A stretch of 8,497 nucleotides of DNA from Pseudobdellovibrionaceae bacterium (lineage in GTDB: Bacteria; Bdellovibrionota; Bdellovibrionia; Bdellovibrionales; JAMPXM01). This document shows positions 1 to 6,926 of the stretch, in pieces; within the stretch, counting starts at the first letter, position 1; every line of letters starts with the position of its first letter. The notes beneath the pieces were generated by a model. It worked only from the letters and a program-made list of their open reading frames with translations, did not search any database and was not told where the DNA came from. A program made the position numbers and the translations under genes. Location: positions 1-8,497 of the forward strand of contig JAEUWE010000460.1 in the NCBI GenBank assembly GCA_016791465.1, read 5' to 3'.

Positions 1-137
1 GCCGCTCCGGAAATCGCTCTGGCCAGGCCGAGAAGCTAATGAAGTCACTTGGCTTTAAGTCGGTCGAGAATCTCGGAAGCCTGCAAGAGGCCGCAAAGAA
101 ATTAAAGAAAGAATGCGCGGTTCGGCCAGGCTGCTAG
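1..137 (+). CDS. Rhodanese-domain sulfurtransferase, C-terminal end (5' truncated)
   Basis: Only the last 44 complete codons are visible, read from base 3 to a TAG at 135-137. The fragment opens with RSGNRSGQAEKL and continues through LGFKSVENLGS. This matches the rhodanese active-site loop (C-R-x-G-x-R) followed by the family's typical helix and 'GF..V.NL.G' strand. The residue before the first Arg is encoded by a codon ending in GC (bases 1-2), which fits TGC, so the catalytic cysteine is probably split by the window edge. Rhodaneses carry a persulfide on this Cys and pass sulfur to acceptors such as cyanide or thiols. The short tail after the domain suggests a small single-domain protein, but the N-terminus is unseen. 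The tail holds two more cysteines near the end (ECAVRPGC). The gene runs tail-to-tail into the minus-strand channel gene with almost no gap. Confidence 0.85.
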   Translation, partial: RSGNRSGQAEKLMKSLGFKSVENLGSLQEAAKKLKKECAVRPGC

Positions 138-724
138 CCTAAGCCTGATCGGCACCAAGCGACTTCTCCATTCGCCGATCCGGAATTATCCAAACAAGAG
201 CGACACCGACATAAATCGCTCCCGCCATCCACGGCGCAAAAAAACGCCAACGGAACCGCGACAACGTAGGCAACGACCGAGAGGTTACCTTTCAAATCGC
301 GGCCAATAGCGTGCGCCAAGACTGAATCCCAATCGTGCTGCGCAAGCAGCGCCCGAGTGAGGACAAAGTAGGCAATGCCGGCCATCAAAAGCACGACACC
401 ATAAAGTGAGAGCGGCGCTGACTGAAAATGATTTTCACCAACCCAAGCCGTCGCAAAGGGAAGAAGAGAGAGCCAAAATAAAAGATGAAGATTCGCCCAG
501 AGAATCGGACCGTTCACAAGGCGAACGGCCTGCAAGAGGTGATGATGGTTATTCCAGTAGATTGCGATATGCACAAAGCTCAAAACATAGCTCAAAAAAA
601 CCGGCAAAAGCGGACGCAGCGCCTCTACACCTTCACCGTGAGGAACTTTCAATTCCAAGACCATGATCGTCAAAATAATTGCCAAAACTCCGTCGCTAAA
701 CGCCTCGAGTCGACCTTTGTGCAT
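134..724 (-). CDS. TMEM175/DUF1211-family potassium channel homologue, frameshifted near the 3' end
   Basis: The protein begins MHKGRLEAFSDGVLAIILT. This is the R-x-x-x-FSD signature in the first membrane helix of TMEM175-family (DUF1211) proteins, whose bacterial members are about 200-residue six-helix K+ channels of the inner membrane. Further hydrophobic segments lie near residues 39-57, 72-92, 105-124 and 147-162. The start is supported by an AGAGG-type SD just upstream. As read, 196 codons end in an odd polar, Cys-rich tail after residue 162. Removing one T from the T7 run in the gene (A7 at 238-244 on the plus strand) gives instead FF-APWMAGAIYVGVALVWIIP and then DRRMEKSL, a normal sixth helix and basic tail. 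That frame ends at a stop at 139-141, giving 194 aa. The gene is therefore frameshifted, by a real mutation, a sequencing error or slippage. Identity of the family is confident; intactness is not. Confidence 0.85.
   Translation of the reverse strand: MHKGRLEAFSDGVLAIILTIMVLELKVPHGEGVEALRPLLPVFLSYVLSFVHIAIYWNNHHHLLQAVRLVNGPILWANLHLLFWLSLLPFATAWVGENHFQSAPLSLYGVVLLMAGIAYFVLTRALLAQHDWDSVLAHAIGRDLKGNLSVVAYVVAVPLAFFCAVDGGSDLCRCRSCLDNSGSANGEVAWCRSGLG
238..244 (-). other. Homopolymer frameshift site (A7 on plus, T7 in the gene)
   Basis: Seven consecutive A residues on the plus strand become T7 in the channel gene, covering the two Phe codons at residues 161-162 plus one extra base. With six bases the downstream frame codes a complete hydrophobic helix and a charged C-terminus. 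With seven it codes a non-family tail. A run of this type is also a common place for indel errors and for transcriptional slippage. Confidence 0.8.
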
Positions 725-790
725 ACCAACACCTCTTCAGCTCCATCTAGCGCGGGTCTTATGTGAAATTTCAAGAAAATCCGCTTCCGA

Positions 791-806
791 CAACGGGGCT
801 CCGTTG
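791..806 (+). promoter_or_regulatory. Perfect inverted repeat just before the regulator start
   Basis: CAACGG and CCGTTG form a perfect 6-bp stem around the 4-base loop GGCT, ending 10 bases before the ATG at 817. It occupies the place where an SD would be expected, and no SD is seen there. It could be an operator dyad for a dimeric regulator, possibly autoregulatory, or an RNA hairpin affecting initiation. The structure is visible; the role is inference. The 92-bp gap (725-816) separates divergent genes and should hold both promoters, but I see no convincing -35/-10 pair on either strand. Confidence 0.4.
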
Positions 807-816
807 ACCTCCCCTC

Positions 817-1617
817 ATGACCTCAATAGATTGCCCGGCTATGCAGCATGATTCGGCGGATACCCCTCATAGAACCGAGCCCGAGCCCGATGCCGATCTC
901 GTCGAGATCTTAAAGTCGACACTTGCCGCCCGCCGCGCAGAGAGATCCCAATATTCACTGCGCAAGTTTGCACTCGATCTCCAGATTGACCCTTCGCTAC
1001 TTTCAAAGTTTATGAAGCGTCAGCGCAAACTCCCACTACCTCGCGCTCAATCGCTCAGCGCGGCTCTGGGCCTACCGACAGTACCCGCTCAGTCGACCTT
1101 TGCAGCCACCCCAGCACCGCAAACCGATCAGACGCTCGACAACGTCGTGCACTTTGAGATGCTCAGCCACTGGGAGTACTTCGCGTTTCTCAATCTCATC
1201 GAACTTAAAAATGCCAATCATCAACATGCCTCCATCGCTCGCCGCCTTGGCCTTTCCAACGATCGCATCGAAACAGTCATCGATAATCTACTTCGCACAG
1301 GTCTTATCGCGATCGATGAACATGGACGCTACCGTCGCACAAAGCATCGGCTGACTTCGACAGATGATCGCGAATCCATCGCGCTCCAGATCGGACATCT
1401 CGACGAAATGCGATTGGCCATGCGGCGCATGCGAGAAACTCCGGTCGAGAAGCGTGACTATTGCTCGATGACACTCAAGATGGACCAAACCAAGATCGCC
1501 CGCGCCAAGAAACTCACGCGCGCCTATGTCCACGAACTCTCAAACCTTGTTGAGACCGAAGAGGCAAGCGATGTTTACTGCCTTTCTGTTCAACTGTTTC
1601 CACTCACAAAGGAGTAG
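817..1617 (+). CDS. TIGR02147/DUF4423-family transcriptional regulator
   Basis: This 266-aa protein has the two-part layout of the TIGR02147 family. Residues 46-86 form an XRE-like helix-turn-helix, including YSLRKFALDLQIDPSLLSKF. Residues 112-265 are the DUF4423 domain: SHWEYFAFLNLIEL at about 117, a second winged-helix-like part with RRLGLS and LLRTGLI followed by a GRY turn near 171, the PVEKRDYCSMTL block at about 209, and the closing VYCLSVQLFPLT. Members are abundant in Bdellovibrio-type genomes and Fibrobacter, and are thought to bind DNA; effectors are generally unknown. The N-terminal 30 residues are poorly ordered and acidic. The start is uncertain: ATG 817 has no SD, and an in-frame ATG at 841 is an alternative that would shorten the protein by 8 residues without touching a domain. 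The gene's last codons contain the SD of the next gene, so the regulator is probably cotranscribed and coupled with the two secreted proteins downstream. Confidence 0.9.
   Translation: MTSIDCPAMQHDSADTPHRTEPEPDADLVEILKSTLAARRAERSQYSLRKFALDLQIDPSLLSKFMKRQRKLPLPRAQSLSAALGLPTVPAQSTFAATPAPQTDQTLDNVVHFEMLSHWEYFAFLNLIELKNANHQHASIARRLGLSNDRIETVIDNLLRTGLIAIDEHGRYRRTKHRLTSTDDRESIALQIGHLDEMRLAMRRMRETPVEKRDYCSMTLKMDQTKIARAKKLTRAYVHELSNLVETEEASDVYCLSVQLFPLTKE
1608..1614 (+). promoter_or_regulatory. SD sequence that decides the start of the next gene
   Basis: AAAGGAG lies inside the last codons of the regulator gene. Its spacing of 6 bases to ATG 1621 is ideal, while TTG 1618 in the same frame would be only 3 bases away. 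This fixes the start at 1621 and suggests translational coupling to the regulator. Confidence 0.75.
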
Positions 1618-1620
1618 TTG

Positions 1621-2946
1621 ATGTTGGTCAGAGCTTCCCTCCTCGTCATAATGACGTTCTTCGCTTCCTATCCATTGTCCAACGGCTATGCACTGGCTCG
1701 CCTCGGCGACTTCAAGGGAAATGGCGGCGACGTTGTGACTTGTACTGATGGTCAGGTCACAGTCCTCGATGTCTTTGAAAGCCAGCTCACCTCGCTGCCA
1801 AGGAAAACTGATCTTGAGTCACTCTACTTTGTCCCCCTTGAGCTCGCGGGCCAAACACATCTCGCTGCGATGCTTCGCGCTCAGGCCTCAAGCTTTATCG
1901 ACGATGCGGTCATGATGACTTCAGACCTGGGCAATGTCGTCGACGAAGGCGATCATTTGCCACTCCCCGCCCATTGCCAACTCGAACAGATCGCCAACCA
2001 GAACCCAAGCCTGCTTCCATTCGGAAAGCGCTACATCGTGAACAAGCGCCTCTGGGACAAGCTCGATCCGCTGAACCGCACAGCTTTGATCTTTCATGAA
2101 CTGCTCTACTCGCTCTCTCAAAACCCATCCTCAAAAGAGCTTCGAGCCCTCAATCGATCTCTTCTCGAGGGGCGCATCGCTCTCTGGACGCCCTACCAGC
2201 TTTTTGACAATCTAAAAAATGCCGGGCTACCGATCTTTACACGGCAAGGATTTCCAATCGCTATTGATGCATCAGCAAAGTGGCAGAACACTCAGGGCCA
2301 GCTGCGGCTGAGCGAAGGAACAGCGGTACAAGGTGAACACTTCACCGTTTGCGGCCAAACCGTTGTTCTTGAACAGCACCACATTTTATTTTCGTCAGCA
2401 GAAGAAAGACCCCGCGGCTACTGGATCAAAGGTGAAGTCACCTGCCCTCTGACTGACGGCCGAACGGTGCAAGTCGCAACAGACTTCTGGGGACAGGCCG
2501 ATGGCATCGAGCTCTTTGACAATGGCTCTCTTCATCGCGTGCCCGTGAGCCTATCCGAACGCCAGTCTTTCCTGCCGGAAATTCCAAAAGCCCGGGCCAA
2601 ACGGCTGACCTTCAATCCGGAGGGCGAAATTGTCGCGGTCACGGCAAACGACGCGGACTTTTCATTTGGCTCGGTTTATCACCTTCAAATCGACAATCGC
2701 GATCTCGATTTTCAAATCGGAAAAACAGCGATTCAATTTGCAGCGCCTTATCCAGCAACAATCACGCTGCAAAACCAAACGGTCGAAATCAAAATGGCAG
2801 ACCTCGTCGTTTTTGACTTTGTACAGAACTCGCTTCAGTTCACAGCAAGTCGCGCCCTTCGCCTAAAAGACCAGCGCGGCCAAACTATCGCCGTCAGCGC
2901 CGGCCAACGATTGACAATTGATACCGCAGGGCAACTCCGACCATGA
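1621..2946 (+). CDS. Exported protein of unknown function with metalloprotease-like HE helix and beta-repeat C-terminus
   Basis: The protein is 441 aa. Residues 1-26 are a signal peptide (hydrophobic core to about 16, likely cleavage after YALA), so it is exported to the periplasm or beyond. The mature part starts with GNGGD (33-37) and VTCTDGQVTVLDVFE. A central region has a Cys (119) in HCQLEQIA, RYIVNKRLWDKLD, and the helix RTALIFHELLYSL with H159-E160. That resembles a zincin helix, but the second His of HExxH is Tyr, so protease activity is doubtful. From about residue 220 the chain is beta-rich, with units of the form 'hydrophobic-x-F-x-x-x-G-x-hydrophobic': IELFDNGSLHRV (296-307), LTFNPEGEIVAV (329-340), and weaker ones at 397-410 and 431-439. 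Cys244 and Cys275 could pair. I recognise the GNGGD...HE layout as a type of uncharacterised secreted protein in Bdellovibrio-like bacteria, from memory only. The stop overlaps the next start (ATGA). Confidence 0.85.
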   Translation: MLVRASLLVIMTFFASYPLSNGYALARLGDFKGNGGDVVTCTDGQVTVLDVFESQLTSLPRKTDLESLYFVPLELAGQTHLAAMLRAQASSFIDDAVMMTSDLGNVVDEGDHLPLPAHCQLEQIANQNPSLLPFGKRYIVNKRLWDKLDPLNRTALIFHELLYSLSQNPSSKELRALNRSLLEGRIALWTPYQLFDNLKNAGLPIFTRQGFPIAIDASAKWQNTQGQLRLSEGTAVQGEHFTVCGQTVVLEQHHILFSSAEERPRGYWIKGEVTCPLTDGRTVQVATDFWGQADGIELFDNGSLHRVPVSLSERQSFLPEIPKARAKRLTFNPEGEIVAVTANDADFSFGSVYHLQIDNRDLDFQIGKTAIQFAAPYPATITLQNQTVEIKMADLVVFDFVQNSLQFTASRALRLKDQRGQTIAVSAGQRLTIDTAGQLRP

Positions 2947-4319
2947 TCAAACCGATTGTCCTCATCGTCGCTTTCATCGCGCTGTGGAGCACCGTCGACA
3001 CCGCAAGAGCCGAGACGGCTGTTCCAAAATTGACGGTCTATGGCCAGCTTTGCCCGACAAGAACACCACAAGTCGAACTCCTCGACATAGTCGAAGCGCG
3101 TCGACTCCGCGGCGTCGACTACACGGCACTTGAAAAAGTGTCGATGGCGTCGGCCGACACGATTCAATTTCTCGGTGACTTGTTTCAAAGACAACAAGGC
3201 GAGCTCGAGTCGGTCGCAACCTCAACAGCGTACATTTCGCAGATTTCACGAAACGCGGTCTTTCAGAATATGTCCTCCGCGGCCATGCCCTCGTCAGAAA
3301 TCGTTATCGCGCCCGAGGCCGGCTGCCAGTACATACCGCTTGCCGAGCGCTTAAGCGACCAGAGTATCGTCTTTAACCCTCAACTTCGATCTGCGCTCGA
3401 TGGCAAACTTATCGCATTGACGCTTTCAAGCTTTGCATTCTCCAGCCCCCTCAATGCTCTTGCAACAAAACCCAATCCGCCCTCGCTCTACGCTCGTCTG
3501 ATTCACTCCTACTTTCTCAGCGGTGAGCTCAGTCCTCGTACACGTCCACTTGTTGTCGATGCCCTCCAGCGGATGTCGGTTTTTAACTTCCGCATTCAAG
3601 GTCTCGAGATCAATCTTCGCGAACCGTTCAGCTTTGACGCTGACGGTATTCTGCTTTCCGCAACACCAGCAGCGAATTCACTTTGGAAATTTCAAGGTAA
3701 TCAATACCCAGTTCGCGATATCGCCGTTTATTTTCACGGCAACGGCACCGTCCGGAGTATTTGCCCGAGCAAACCAATCGACTATGTCGATCAATTCAAT
3801 AATCGGCTGAGTCTTTTCTGTACTCTCGATCTTTCTTCTTTCGATCGCGGCGCACAGCCCATCCACTTTCATCAAAATGGTTTTCTCGCCAGAGGCCGAA
3901 GCAGCACTCCTGCAAAAATCCGCACGCCTCTTGTTGACGTCCATCTGACACCGCGCAAACAACGCTTTGAAACAGTCGACAACGCACTCGTCGTCGCCAC
4001 CGAAAACGGCCTCTACACGCTTCTTAGCAACGCAAGTGGTGCTCTTTTTCTTGATTCAGCCTGGCGACGAATAGAGGACAATCAGTCTGTCTCATTTTTC
4101 GACGACGGCTCTCTTAAGGAAACCATCCTCAACGACACGATCACAGTCGTGATTCAGAACGAGACGATTTCGATCACAAGTTGGATCGACTTTTCGGCCC
4201 CTGGTATTCTGAATTCAGCCGAAATTGTCGAAGAAGTATGCCTTTTCCGCAAAGAAGGTCGTCGCCAGTGTTTTCCTCGAGGAGAAAGACTCTACTTCTT
4301 CAACGGGCTCGTACTCTAG
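2943..4319 (+). CDS. Exported protein of unknown function, degenerate paralogue of the upstream gene
   Basis: This 458-aa protein has a signal peptide at residues 1-23 (cleavage after ARA). It starts inside the upstream stop (ATGA, 2943-2946) with no strong SD, so translation is probably coupled. By eye it follows the neighbour's order: VELLDIVEARRLRGV (44-58) against the neighbour's VTVLDVFESQL; GCQYIPLAERL (127-137) against HCQLEQIA; IVFNPQLRSALDGKLIALTL (142-161) against YIVNKRLWDKLD...ALIFHE. At the place of the neighbour's His-Glu it has Leu161-Ser162, so a metal-binding role is unlikely. The second half is again beta-rich with F-x-x-x-G units: FSFDADGILLS (229-239), VYFHGNGTVRSI (262-273), IHFHQNGFLARG (307-318) and SFFDDGSLKETI (384-395). 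These recall MORN/YwqK-type repeats. The last residues, LYFFNGLVL, look like a partial final unit. Paralogy is a visual alignment, not a computed one. Function is unknown; a binding or structural role is plausible. Confidence 0.82.
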   Translation: MIKPIVLIVAFIALWSTVDTARAETAVPKLTVYGQLCPTRTPQVELLDIVEARRLRGVDYTALEKVSMASADTIQFLGDLFQRQQGELESVATSTAYISQISRNAVFQNMSSAAMPSSEIVIAPEAGCQYIPLAERLSDQSIVFNPQLRSALDGKLIALTLSSFAFSSPLNALATKPNPPSLYARLIHSYFLSGELSPRTRPLVVDALQRMSVFNFRIQGLEINLREPFSFDADGILLSATPAANSLWKFQGNQYPVRDIAVYFHGNGTVRSICPSKPIDYVDQFNNRLSLFCTLDLSSFDRGAQPIHFHQNGFLARGRSSTPAKIRTPLVDVHLTPRKQRFETVDNALVVATENGLYTLLSNASGALFLDSAWRRIEDNQSVSFFDDGSLKETILNDTITVVIQNETISITSWIDFSAPGILNSAEIVEEVCLFRKEGRRQCFPRGERLYFFNGLVL

Positions 4320-4321
4320 TT

Positions 4322-4362
4322 GAAGCGCAAGCTTCTTGCGGCGGCGTGGACACGGCGTCCAC
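4322..4362 (+). repeat. Cluster of short hairpins between the operon and the nitroreductase gene
   Basis: Just after the stop at 4319 lie two mutually exclusive stems: GAAGC/GCTTC with a GCAA tetraloop (4322-4335), and CGCAAG/CTTGCG with a 3-base loop (4326-4340). A third is GTGGAC/GTCCAC with a 5-base loop (4346-4362). None is followed by a T run, so an intrinsic terminator is not demonstrated. They could attenuate or protect the upstream mRNA. I see no clear promoter in 4320-4429. Confidence 0.35.
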
Positions 4363-4429
4363 ACCTATTAGCCTAGGTTTCCCGCTCTCGCCCTTCCCTG
4401 ACTCCCCTCGCGCCTCAAATGATAAGGGG

Positions 4430-5614
4430 ATGGATCGAGTCGTAAAGTCCTCCATCTCAAAAATCAATCCCCAGGCGCTGCCGTTGAACAACCAGTCTGC
4501 CGATCCGTTACCCCTAGAAGTCAGCGGACAGATCAAAGCCATTCTCGAACTGGCAATCCGGTCTCCAAGTGGCGACAACTGCCAGCCGTGGCGCTTTAGT
4601 GTGACCAAAAGCTCTCTTGAAATTGGAATCGATCACGCGCTGGCCCAGCACACGTTCAACAATCGCCACCACGCTTCGCTCATCAGTCTTGGTATGTTGG
4701 TCGAGTCGATCGCGCTTGTAAGCCCAGAGCTTGGTCTTTATGCCCAAGTCCAATGGCTCGCAGCAGAGTTTATCAATCTCGATCGAAAATCGCCTTGGGT
4801 TCGGATTACCTTCGCCAACGCCTCTTTGGCCGCAAACCAATCGGCGTGGATAACGGCCATTCAATCTCGCTCAACTCAGCGCGGAGAATTCTCTGCAACC
4901 GGAGTCGTACTCTCTCATCCCAAGTTCAACTTCATGAAGCAATGCGACTCTCCGTTGGTTTCGGCAAGCGTTCTGAGCGGAGAACAAGCACGTTCCACGG
5001 CAACCCTGATCGAATTTATTTGCAAGTCAGAACAGTACGTCTTCAGCAATCCCTCGGCCCTTCGCGACCTATTCCATTGGGTACGGTTCAGCAAGCACGA
5101 GACACAGACCAGCCAGGATGGAATGCCCTGGCGCTCGCTCGGACTACGAAGAACGGAAGCTCTGCTCTTCAAAGCATTGAAGCGCTTTCCTGTGCTACAA
5201 AACGTATTTTCACCGATGGTCAAAATCGTGATTGCCAGCCAAACTCGCCGAAAAGTTGGCCGCGCCGGCGGCATTGCTTTGCTCTCGGTAAAGACGGCAA
5301 CTCCCGAAGCTGTCTTTGAGGCCGGGCGGGTCGCCATGCGCCAGTGGTTGCAACTCGAACAGCTGGGATTAGCCGTTCAGCCGATCTCGGCTGCGTCAAT
5401 CTGTGTTTTTGATGTCGCAAGTGGAGCCGCTCCAGCCTCTATGCCCGCCGCCTATAAGACGCTCTACCGCAACGGGCTGGGAACGCTGATGGACGCGTTC
5501 TGTCTCAACGCTGGAGAAACACCCATCTGGATGTACCGCTTCGGCCAACTCGCAACAAAGCCGACTCAAGAAACCCCTCGTCGCACTCTAGCGTCCTTCC
5601 TGATTGGCCGCTAA
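4430..5614 (+). CDS. Nitroreductase-fold (Acg-like) FMN-binding protein
   Basis: The protein is 394 aa from ATG 4430. Residues 43-56 (IRSPSGDNCQPWRF) are the nitroreductase-family motif whose polar residues contact FMN phosphate. Residues 297-320 (EAGRVAMRQWLQLEQLGLAVQ and following) match the family's late helix with 'GR..Q..L.A...GL..QP'. The C-terminus has PIWMYRFGQ and a TPRRTL tail, as in Acg-type proteins, where RR-P/T-L ends the chain. The length and single fused chain fit the Acg-like branch (two half-domains in one polypeptide) better than the ~200-aa homodimeric NfsB type. The substrate is unknown; the family includes NAD(P)H-dependent reductases and FMN-storage proteins. The start is uncertain: AAGGGG touches ATG 4430 with almost no spacer, and the frame stays open back to 4181, but that longer form would overlap the previous gene by 139 bases with non-conserved sequence. 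The gene converges with the SGNH gene 32 bases downstream. Confidence 0.82.
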   Translation: MDRVVKSSISKINPQALPLNNQSADPLPLEVSGQIKAILELAIRSPSGDNCQPWRFSVTKSSLEIGIDHALAQHTFNNRHHASLISLGMLVESIALVSPELGLYAQVQWLAAEFINLDRKSPWVRITFANASLAANQSAWITAIQSRSTQRGEFSATGVVLSHPKFNFMKQCDSPLVSASVLSGEQARSTATLIEFICKSEQYVFSNPSALRDLFHWVRFSKHETQTSQDGMPWRSLGLRRTEALLFKALKRFPVLQNVFSPMVKIVIASQTRRKVGRAGGIALLSVKTATPEAVFEAGRVAMRQWLQLEQLGLAVQPISAASICVFDVASGAAPASMPAAYKTLYRNGLGTLMDAFCLNAGETPIWMYRFGQLATKPTQETPRRTLASFLIGR

Positions 5615-5646
5615 GCAGAGCGACTTGCCATCACGTCGTGACGATT

Positions 5647-6876
5647 TCACTTTCGCTTTAATCCCCACTGCGCCACAAGAGTTTCGACAATCTTCGCCAG
5701 CAGGACTTCTTTTCCCTCATTGCTCAAGTGAATGCGATCGACAAAAACCGCGGCCTGAGTGTCATCAAAGAGACCGGCCATATTGACAACCGGCACACCC
5801 TCCGCATTGAGAGCCATCCACTCCTGCGCCATTTTTTTATAAAGAGGTCCGTATGAAAGATCCTGAACACGCCGGCGCTCTTCTTCGTGGAGTACTTTCT
5901 TAAATGCCGGAACCGGCTGAACAATGTGAAGCTCTTTGATCCCATTGGCTTTCGCGATCGCACTCGTCGTTCGAATATACTGAAGAAACTGCGCCGAGTT
6001 GAACCGTCGCTGAAACTCGAGGTCCCTAACTTCGGCAGGAAACGTGAAATAACTCATATAGTGAGAATCGTCAAAACTGCGCGCTGCCATTCTTGCCGCC
6101 GACACACGACAGAGGTCACGGAACGCCTGGGTCACATAGTAGAAACCACGCAACTTCATCGCCATCGTCGATTTTAGCTGTGTCCGCAATAAAAGTTCAT
6201 CACAGCGTGCAAAGAGATACTTTCCCACGTCGAGCGTGTTCGAAATCCCCTGCATCACAAACGGATCAGCCGGATGACCGGCCATGCGGCTGCCAGGAGA
6301 ATTGATCAACTCAAACTCATTGAAGCCATCTAATGAAATATAGCCATGAAGAATCCGGCTGTAGAGTGCCATCAGAATCATCGCCGACGGCTGACGGCTC
6401 GCCGCCATCGCTCCTACGATCACACGAAAGCCTGCAAAGCCGTCCATTCGATATTCTCGGTTCAAGATCGTCTCAAGTGGTGTCACCCGATCACCCACCA
6501 TCAAACTCTCAGCAACGGACCCCCCCGTCACAAGGATGGTGAATGTCTTATCCAATTTTTCAACCGGATAGTCGGGTCCAACAAACCCCTGTCGATTAAT
6601 ATTGTGATCCGAACAGTCTCCCGATGCTCGCTTTGCATACATCACGTAGGGATGAGAGCGAAACATATCCAACCATCGGCATTCCTCACCGTTTCCTGAT
6701 ATCAGGACATTGCCATCAACCTGGTTCGTGTTGAGCTTCATTCGGACTTTCTCGAGAGGAGAAATCAATTCTCCATCACGAATCCAATCAACCCCAATCA
6801 AAACAATTTCGAGGCAGAAGATACCGATGACGAGAAATAAGCTGACCGCTAGAAACCGAATTGAGAACTTGCGCAT
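5647..6876 (-). CDS. Membrane-anchored SGNH/GDSL-like hydrolase
   Basis: The protein is 409 aa with an N-terminal membrane anchor (about residues 7-28) after a short basic MRKFSIR, so the bulk should face the periplasm. The SGNH blocks can be placed in order. Block I is ILVTGGSVAES with Ser120 as candidate nucleophile. Block II Gly is G155 in VIVGAMAASRQ. Block III is SLDGFNEFEL with Asn186. Block V is FVDRIHLSNEGKEVL with Asp380 and His383. The lead-in SHPYVMYAKR and NRQGFVGPDY (74-103) resembles the 'HPY..Y....N..GFRG' segment common in membrane-bound SGNH proteins. Such enzymes act as esterases, lipases or O-acetyl transferases/esterases on envelope glycans; the substrate here is unknown. 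The 5' flank has only a weak SD (GAGTGAG) about 9 bases from the ATG. It faces the nitroreductase gene tail-to-tail and appears to be transcribed alone. Confidence 0.82.
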   Translation of the reverse strand: MRKFSIRFLAVSLFLVIGIFCLEIVLIGVDWIRDGELISPLEKVRMKLNTNQVDGNVLISGNGEECRWLDMFRSHPYVMYAKRASGDCSDHNINRQGFVGPDYPVEKLDKTFTILVTGGSVAESLMVGDRVTPLETILNREYRMDGFAGFRVIVGAMAASRQPSAMILMALYSRILHGYISLDGFNEFELINSPGSRMAGHPADPFVMQGISNTLDVGKYLFARCDELLLRTQLKSTMAMKLRGFYYVTQAFRDLCRVSAARMAARSFDDSHYMSYFTFPAEVRDLEFQRRFNSAQFLQYIRTTSAIAKANGIKELHIVQPVPAFKKVLHEEERRRVQDLSYGPLYKKMAQEWMALNAEGVPVVNMAGLFDDTQAAVFVDRIHLSNEGKEVLLAKIVETLVAQWGLKRK

Positions 6877-6926
6877 GTGATAACGCTCACTCTAGGACGC
6901 CGGTCGCAAATATCTCAACCCTTTGA

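Noticed and set aside
406..851. Plus-strand open frames over the channel gene
   Set aside because: They are antisense to a clear membrane-protein family, with charged, low-complexity translations.
1618..1620. TTG start for the first secreted protein
   Set aside because: It is only 3 bases from the SD; ATG 1621 has ideal spacing and begins the signal peptide.
3098..3120. Direct repeat GCGTCGACT (3098-3106 and 3112-3120)
   Set aside because: It is within coding sequence and follows from similar codons (RLRGVDY); GTCGA words are common across the window.
4181..4429. N-terminal extension of the nitroreductase frame back to an ATG at 4181
   Set aside because: It overlaps the secreted-protein gene by 139 bases, the extra residues are low-complexity (Ser/Arg/Pro-rich) and unlike the family, and the nitroreductase motif is complete without it.
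4753..5319. 188-codon plus-strand open frame inside the nitroreductase gene
   Set aside because: It is an out-of-frame shadow rich in Ser and Arg with no motif; the nitroreductase frame explains the region.
5615..5646. Bidirectional terminator between the convergent nitroreductase and SGNH genes
   Set aside because: The only dyad (TCACG-T-CGTGA) has too small a loop and no T run on either side.
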